Assembly (NCBI RefSeq): GCF_037893185.1 | Contig: NZ_CP140772.1 | Coordinates: forward strand, 5,394,001-5,458,000 | Source of the DNA: Chitinophaga sp. 180180018-3 | GTDB lineage: Bacteria > Bacteroidota > Bacteroidia > Chitinophagales > Chitinophagaceae | Length of the DNA: 64,000 nt | Direction: 5' to 3' | In this document: one piece after another, positions 59,710 through 64,000 of the stretch | Layout of the letters: each line of letters starts with the position of its first letter | How positions within the stretch are numbered: the stretch's first letter is position 1 | Program-made: the position numbers and the translations under genes | The notes under the pieces: generated by a model | What the model was told of the DNA's origin: nothing | The model's input: the letters and a program-made list of their open reading frames with translations, nothing else | Database searches by the model: none

Positions 59710-59937
59710 ATGCGATTAATAATCAAGAATGCAAAGACTGCCTGCATTAACCCTGCCGCACAACCAAGCCGATTGAATGTGGACATTGCAGGAATAGAAA
59801 TTGAAGATATACTGTTTCAGGTAAATATCGATCAGGCTATAAACTACTTCGGTATAACAGAATTACTCGACACTATAGGTGACCAGGAAATTAAGTCTCA
59901 TCTTTTAAATTCAGAAGGTATAACCCACAAGACGTAG
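59710..59937 (+). CDS. Small acidic protein (75 aa)
   Basis: MRLIIKNAKTACINPAAQPS is followed by DVDIAGIEIEDILFQVNIDQ-like acidic text (here LNVDIAGIEIEDILFQVNID) and ELLDTIGDQEIKSHL. It has no signal peptide. The alternating acidic/hydrophobic pattern with ISxYxGxxxLLDxIG-like end is seen in short Bacteroidota proteins of unknown role. A soluble histidine kinase gene follows 74 bp later on the same strand. Confidence 0.55.
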   Translation: MRLIIKNAKTACINPAAQPSRLNVDIAGIEIEDILFQVNIDQAINYFGITELLDTIGDQEIKSHLLNSEGITHKT

Positions 59938-60011
59938 AACACATGATTAAGAGAACGGGCTTCAATAAGTGAAGTTACCGATTCGATAGCGTACATAAAT
60001 CACAATAATTC

Positions 60012-60776
60012 ATGCCTCTAAATACAGGTATTGTATCGACAGGAGACCAATTGTTCCCACTAATGATGACCAAAAAAAAGCAAGATGCTTCAGATAGCTT
60101 CAGCAAAATGCTGATTTCAGTATTAGTACATGATCTCAGACAACCATTTGCTACGCTTATCTCAGCTGCAGACATGATCAAATATGCAGATCACCCTTTA
60201 TCCGAAGAAGAATTATATATGATCTTTGACCATATGCGTCATACGGCATCGAAAAGTATCAAACTGCTCGATGGGCTGGTTTTTTGGATGAAATCTCAAA
60301 GCAACGGTTATACTTATGAAGCACAACCATTACACTTACGTGATCTGATCAACAATGCTAATGGGCTGTATATTCATGATCAGGCGAGTAAAGCTATTCG
60401 TATTGCTAATACTATCCCAGAGCATCAACTCGTTCATGCAAATAAAGAAATGCTGCAATTCATTAATAGAAATATATTAAGTAATGCCACCAAATACTCT
60501 CCTCCAGGGGGAACCATAAACATATCATGCCGTGTTGAAGACAACCAGATTACAGTTGCCTTTGCAGATCAGGGGATGGGAATCAGGGAAGATCAGCTTG
60601 AACGGTTATTTAATACTCAGGATACCAGGGTGTTAGACAGCCATTATTTACAGGGCGCCGGAATTGCCTTAAGTATTTGCCAGGATATGATCTGGCAAAT
60701 GGATGGAAAATTATGGGCGGAATCTGCATACGGTCATGGAGCCACTTTTTTCTATTCATTACCGCTTTTAGCGTAA
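60012..60776 (+). CDS. Soluble histidine kinase without sensor or membrane domain (254 aa)
   Basis: The HisKA motif is SVLVHDLRQPFATLISAADM (His40), followed by an ATPase with INRNILSNATKYSPPGG (N box), FADQGMGIRE (G1) and LQGAGIALSICQDMIWQMDG (G2). Only about 30 residues precede the kinase core, and no membrane helix or PAS/GAF domain is present. Either it is a cytoplasmic kinase that takes its signal from a partner, or it is the truncated C-terminal part of a larger kinase. No response regulator is adjacent on this strand; the nearest is at 58258-58890. Confidence 0.85.
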   Translation: MPLNTGIVSTGDQLFPLMMTKKKQDASDSFSKMLISVLVHDLRQPFATLISAADMIKYADHPLSEEELYMIFDHMRHTASKSIKLLDGLVFWMKSQSNGYTYEAQPLHLRDLINNANGLYIHDQASKAIRIANTIPEHQLVHANKEMLQFINRNILSNATKYSPPGGTINISCRVEDNQITVAFADQGMGIREDQLERLFNTQDTRVLDSHYLQGAGIALSICQDMIWQMDGKLWAESAYGHGATFFYSLPLLA

Positions 60777-61201
60777 CTATGTATTCAGCCCTATATATCC
60801 ATATAATATTAGGCTCCCTTTATCTCATTGCAAAAACGTACAAGAGTAGAAATAGTAAGTACCCATAAGGTATGAATCGAACACCTGAAATCAGCTATTT
60901 CATTGGGCCTTTACAGTTAGATCAACTCACGGAATAATCTTAAGATCAAAGCCCGAACACCAATTTATTCCGGAACACGGATCAAGTTGAAAACCTTGGG
61001 GCAGGTGACCTGTAATAGTTTGCCATCCAACTTTTCGAAATCTTCTAATACCCGTGTAATCAGTACTGAACAATTCCCTCTTCCGGGGTACTTCCCGTTG
61101 AATATACGCTAACACCCAGGCCAGACACATTTGATAATTGCTAAAGAAATCACGGAAGCTGATCCCCCGGTTGTCATAACTTTAAGAAAAACGTAGGTAA
61201 C
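60777..61201. other. Intergenic region with one arm of a 23-bp inverted repeat
   Basis: No convincing gene. The segment 60979-61001 is the reverse complement of 62329-62350 (one gap), and both are next to CCGGAACAC. The two arms bracket the 61202-61966 gene. A GTTCGATTC-like tRNA T-loop string appears on the minus strand near 60876, but no tRNA fold follows. Confidence 0.5.
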
Positions 61202-61966
61202 ATGGCAACGCAATCAGGTCCATTCCTCTTTACCGGCAGGCTGGATAACGTAATTGGCTACGAACGCAATGGAGTTCACTTCCTGCGTAGTATGCCTGCC
61301 CGGGTAAAACAAACAACGGCCACCCGGCAGGCTGCCCGCAATTTTGGTATTGCCAGCCGTAAAGGCCGCCTCATACGCAAAGCATTCGCCCCCCACCTGG
61401 ATCTTCGTTGCGACGACGCTTTCGTAAACCGGCTGAACAAAGTGCTGATACAATCCGGCGTACAGGGCATAAAAGGATACCGGTTCAACCGGCACACCGG
61501 CCTGGAAAAATTCTTCTCTCACTCCCCCATATTCACACCCGATGACATACTGCTGATTCCTGCACAGGAATTATCACGATTGTCCGGATTCACCCATTTT
61601 GAGATAAAAGCCATCGCTGTGCGGGCTCATTTTGCCCACCGGCGGGTTACAGGCGCAGTCTCCATCACAAAGATGATTGACCTCAGTAAACCGTTCGAAG
61701 GCATGGAACTAAACATGACCGTTCCGGGAAAAGGAACAGGGATCGTCGTATTACAGGTACGCGCTTTCCAGGGGAGCCTGGTTATGGACAACAGCAAATA
61801 CATGACTGCAGAGGTGATCGCTGTAACTACAGCAGCATCTCCAATCCCACAAGCTGGTAAAATACACAGCAAACCACTATTGAAACGATGGCCATTGTAC
61901 CAGGACGTACTGTCACTTAAGGGTTCTGCTATTGGCTACTCTTCATTAGCCTTACAACGGGAATGA
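61202..61966 (+). CDS. Hypothetical protein of a Chitinophaga-type family (254 aa)
   Basis: MATQSGPFLFTGRLDNVIGY, then NGVHFLRSMPARVKQTTATR and ARNFGIASRKGRLIRKAFAP. From memory this start is shared by many paralogs in Chitinophaga-like genomes, but no function is known to me. No signal peptide. The rest is beta-rich with a final WPLYQDVLSLKG. It lies alone between two arms of an inverted repeat (60979-61001 and 62329-62350), which could mean it is a mobile or duplicated gene unit. Confidence 0.75.
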   Translation: MATQSGPFLFTGRLDNVIGYERNGVHFLRSMPARVKQTTATRQAARNFGIASRKGRLIRKAFAPHLDLRCDDAFVNRLNKVLIQSGVQGIKGYRFNRHTGLEKFFSHSPIFTPDDILLIPAQELSRLSGFTHFEIKAIAVRAHFAHRRVTGAVSITKMIDLSKPFEGMELNMTVPGKGTGIVVLQVRAFQGSLVMDNSKYMTAEVIAVTTAASPIPQAGKIHSKPLLKRWPLYQDVLSLKGSAIGYSSLALQRE

Positions 61967-62396
61967 ACAGGTATAGCTTGTTCCTGACCGGCGATTGTTA
62001 TCAGCTGCTCTTATATTATTTCCAGGAAATTGGTTCATGGATACCCATGTCCGGATGTATGAATACCGGCCTTTTTTACAGGTATATGCCTGATTGTTGC
62101 TTAGAAAAATACCCGATACCTCACTGCAGTTTTGCCCTGCGCTATTATACCCCAGCTAAAACTTCATTCACCACATCATCCATCCATCTTCAGATCAACT
62201 CCACCTTACCTGCACCATTCTCCCATTAATCCTCCTGCTTTCTCCTATCACTCCTTCATGCTGCCGCACTGGCTTGTATGGATGTAAGCGATTGTTCTTC
62301 ATCCATACCAGGAGAACTATTACTAATCCCCCAAGTTTTCAACTTGATCCCGGAACACCCCGCACAACTCTCTATAAAACGACTAAATATAGGCAC
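61967..62396. other. Intergenic region after the hypothetical gene, with repeat arm
   Basis: A possible 88-codon frame starts in a 4-bp overlap with the previous gene, but its translation looks non-coding. The only clear element is the second inverted-repeat arm at 62329-62350, which contains an AAGTTTTCAACTT palindrome. Confidence 0.45.
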
Positions 62397-62430
62397 AAAA
62401 AAAAGGAAACAACCATTTCTGATTGTTTCC
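62397..62430 (-). terminator. Terminator of tRNA-Ser
   Basis: GGAAACAA and TTGTTTCC form an 8-bp stem, followed on the minus strand by eight T residues. It lies 6 bp after the tRNA 3' end. Confidence 0.9.
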
Positions 62431-62435
62431 TTTAG

Positions 62436-62520
62436 CGGAGAGTCAGGGATTCGAACCCCGGGACCTGTTACAGTCAACAGTTTTCAAGACTGCCGCAATC
62501 GACCGCTCTGCCAACTCTCC
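62436..62520 (-). tRNA. tRNA-Ser (anticodon UGA)
   Basis: 85 nt on the minus strand. Acceptor stem GGAGAGT/ACTCTCC, discriminator G, T-loop GGTTCGAATCC, anticodon loop CTTGAAA with TGA, and a long variable arm as expected for type II tRNAs. CCA is not encoded. A canonical terminator follows at once. Confidence 0.95.
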
Positions 62521-62772
62521 AGGGACGCAAAAGTATGAAACTCCCTCAAACTAACAAATTTTTTTTCAAAAATTTTCTAAACCCGCTACCAGTAAGCATA
62601 AAATACAAACCGACAGTTGATTACCCCCTCCTCCTCCAGGCTGTTAGTCTTAAAATCTCCTGTCGGTCTTTGCCTGTCTGTAAGGGGAATCTCCTGTCGG
62701 TTTTTGTTTAATTCTTCACTCTTAACCTAAATTCTTCTGTTGTTTCCTACGTTTATCTATTGATGTTAAATA
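62521..62772. repeat. CCGACAG repeats downstream of NodT-like gene
   Basis: AATCTCCTGTCGGT occurs at 62654-62667 and 62688-62701 (34-bp period), and ACCGACAG in inverse at 62609-62616. Read on the minus strand either copy can pair with the inverted one, which is followed by a T-rich tail. It may work as a terminator with two alternative stems for the gene ending at 62773. Confidence 0.5.
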
Positions 62773-64000
62773 TTACTTCCATCCTCCACCAAGCGAACGG
62801 TAAAGGTCTACCATCGCACTCAGACGCTGCCGGTCTATATCAGCCTTCGACAGCTCCGCCTGTAATGAACGGGATTGTGCGGTGATCACTTCCAGGTAGT
62901 TAGCCAGCCCACTGCGGAAAAGCAACTGTGCCTGCTGAACCGCCAGCTGGGAGGTACTTACCTGTCGTACGGCGATTTCCTGCTGACTCTTTGTTTTATC
63001 CAATTTCACCAACGCATCGCTCACCTCTCCTATAGCATTCAGTGCCGATTGCCTGAACTGGATCACGGCCTGCTCACGCTGTATCTTAGCCACTTCCAGC
63101 TGGGTTTTCAGCTGTCGGCGCTGGAAGATAGGCTGCGTCAGGCTTCCGGCCACTGTACCAAACAACGATGCCGGCATGTTAAACCAGGTGCTGGCCTTGA
63201 AGGCATTCAAACCTCCATTGGCGGTGATGTTCAGGGTTGGGTACATGCTTCCCTGCGCCACTCCTACCTGCGCATTGGCTGCTACCAGGCCCATTTCGGT
63301 GGCCCTCACATCCGGGCGGCGACTGATCATCGCCGCTGGTACGCCTGCAGGCAGTGAATCTGCTACATGGAAATCACCAAGGCCACTACCACGGGCTATA
63401 GTGGCCGGCAGTTCTCCTGTAAGAATACGTAACGCATTCTCCTGGATGGTGATTCCCTGCTCCAGCTGCGGTATCAGCATCTCTGCTGTCTGCTGCTGGG
63501 ATATAGCCTGCTGCACACCCAGCTCAGTAACTTCTCCCGCTGCCTTCTGCAAACGGATCATCTTTACGATGGTGTCGCTGAGCTCCAGGTTCCTCCTGGC
63601 AATGGTGAGCTGATTATCCAGCATCAGCAGGTTGAAATAACTGTTGGCGATAGAAGCCACCAGACCGGTTCTTACTGCTCTCGCACCTTCGTACGACTGC
63701 AGATAACTGGCCAGCGCTGCTTCTTTCTGACGGCGAATCTTGCCCCATATATCTATCTCCCACGACATCCCCACGCCTATACTGAAATCTTCCAAATGAT
63801 CTCCCAGGTTATTAACAGAGAGATTCAATCCTGTAAAACTGTTCTTTGAAGGGAAGTTGGTGTTAGCGGAAGCGGAGGCGGTGAATGCAGGCAACCACGC
63901 CAGTTTCGCCTGCTTCAAATAAGCTTCTGCTGTTTCTACCTTCTTTGCTGCCAGCTGCAGATCATAGTTGCCGGTAAGGGCCTTATCTATCAACTGCTGT
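62773..64000 (-). CDS. NodT-family RND efflux outer-membrane channel, N-terminus cut off
   Basis: 409 residues are visible; the frame stays open through the right window edge, so the signal peptide and first part are missing. OEP-family marks: ALTGNYDLQLAAKKVETAEA, VGMSWEIDIWGKIRRQKEAA, VTELGVQQAISQQQTAEMLI, MISRRPDVRATEMGLVAANA and SGLANYLEVITAQSRSLQAE. It is the outer-membrane duct of another tripartite efflux pump, whose adaptor and pump genes would lie to the right on the minus strand. Confidence 0.93.
   Translation of the reverse strand, partial: QQLIDKALTGNYDLQLAAKKVETAEAYLKQAKLAWLPAFTASASANTNFPSKNSFTGLNLSVNNLGDHLEDFSIGVGMSWEIDIWGKIRRQKEAALASYLQSYEGARAVRTGLVASIANSYFNLLMLDNQLTIARRNLELSDTIVKMIRLQKAAGEVTELGVQQAISQQQTAEMLIPQLEQGITIQENALRILTGELPATIARGSGLGDFHVADSLPAGVPAAMISRRPDVRATEMGLVAANAQVGVAQGSMYPTLNITANGGLNAFKASTWFNMPASLFGTVAGSLTQPIFQRRQLKTQLEVAKIQREQAVIQFRQSALNAIGEVSDALVKLDKTKSQQEIAVRQVSTSQLAVQQAQLLFRSGLANYLEVITAQSRSLQAELSKADIDRQRLSAMVDLYRSLGGGWK

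Noticed and set aside
60850..60940. tRNA-like GTTCGATTC string on the minus strand
   Set aside because: The flanking bases do not form T-stem, acceptor or anticodon arms.
60927..61130. 67-codon minus-strand frame upstream of 61202
   Set aside because: No recognisable features and it covers the inverted-repeat arm; treated as intergenic.
61963..62229. 88-codon plus-strand frame overlapping the 61202-61966 gene by ATGA
   Set aside because: Translation (many Ser/Tyr/Cys/Pro, no domain) looks non-coding despite the tempting 4-bp overlap.

Overview
The window reads as a chromosomal segment from a Bacteroidota bacterium, most likely family Chitinophagaceae and Chitinophaga-like. Grounds: type IX secretion (T9SS) parts (a PorP/SprF-type protein, a PorE-like protein, and a giant cargo with a gliding-motility/CHU_C-type C-terminus), TPR-containing sensor kinases, several promoters of the Bacteroidota TAnnTTTG type, many short-spaced or 4-bp-overlapping genes, and few Shine-Dalgarno sites. 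The genus is an inference from family knowledge; no database search was possible.

Layout. 1-10893 (minus strand): an operon for secreted/surface proteins (beta-rich outer-membrane-like protein, FN3-like secreted protein, lipoprotein, 2228-residue YD/RHS-like protein, and the start of another secreted protein). 11361-18827 (plus): an RND efflux locus, AraC regulator, adaptor, pump, TolC-like channel and TetR regulator, with a 40-bp repeated regulatory box in front of both the araC-like gene and the adaptor gene. 18830-26389: mixed metabolic and hypothetical genes (DKNYY/TPR protein, DUF418, Crp/Fnr, flavin monooxygenase, DUF2938), with two palindromic operator-like sites near 25.6-25.7 kb. 26470-29504: a decayed region with a lone cas6, a degenerate three-repeat CRISPR remnant, small genes and two pseudogenes. 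29505-32142: flavin monooxygenase, DHFR-like reductase, hypothetical membrane protein. 32501-37727 (plus): a 48-residue secreted peptide, TPR histidine kinase plus response regulator, two small Cys-rich proteins, an HNH protein, a coiled-coil protein and a DUF4407-like membrane protein.

38202-55153 (minus): the dominant locus, a 4746-residue adhesin-like T9SS cargo with about 27 DUF11 repeats, followed by a PorP/SprF protein and a PorE-like protein lacking the OmpA domain. Directly upstream lies a complete TPR histidine kinase/LuxR-type regulator pair (56263-58890) enclosed by 238-bp inverted repeats (55560-55797 and 59117-59354). The last part has a soluble histidine kinase, a Chitinophaga-type hypothetical protein, tRNA-Ser(UGA) with a terminator, and a NodT-like efflux channel cut by the window edge.

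The two most notable hidden structures are the inverted-repeat-bounded two-component module and the relic CRISPR/cas6 locus. A working model is that the two-component system controls the giant adhesin operon next to it, but this is inferred from position only.
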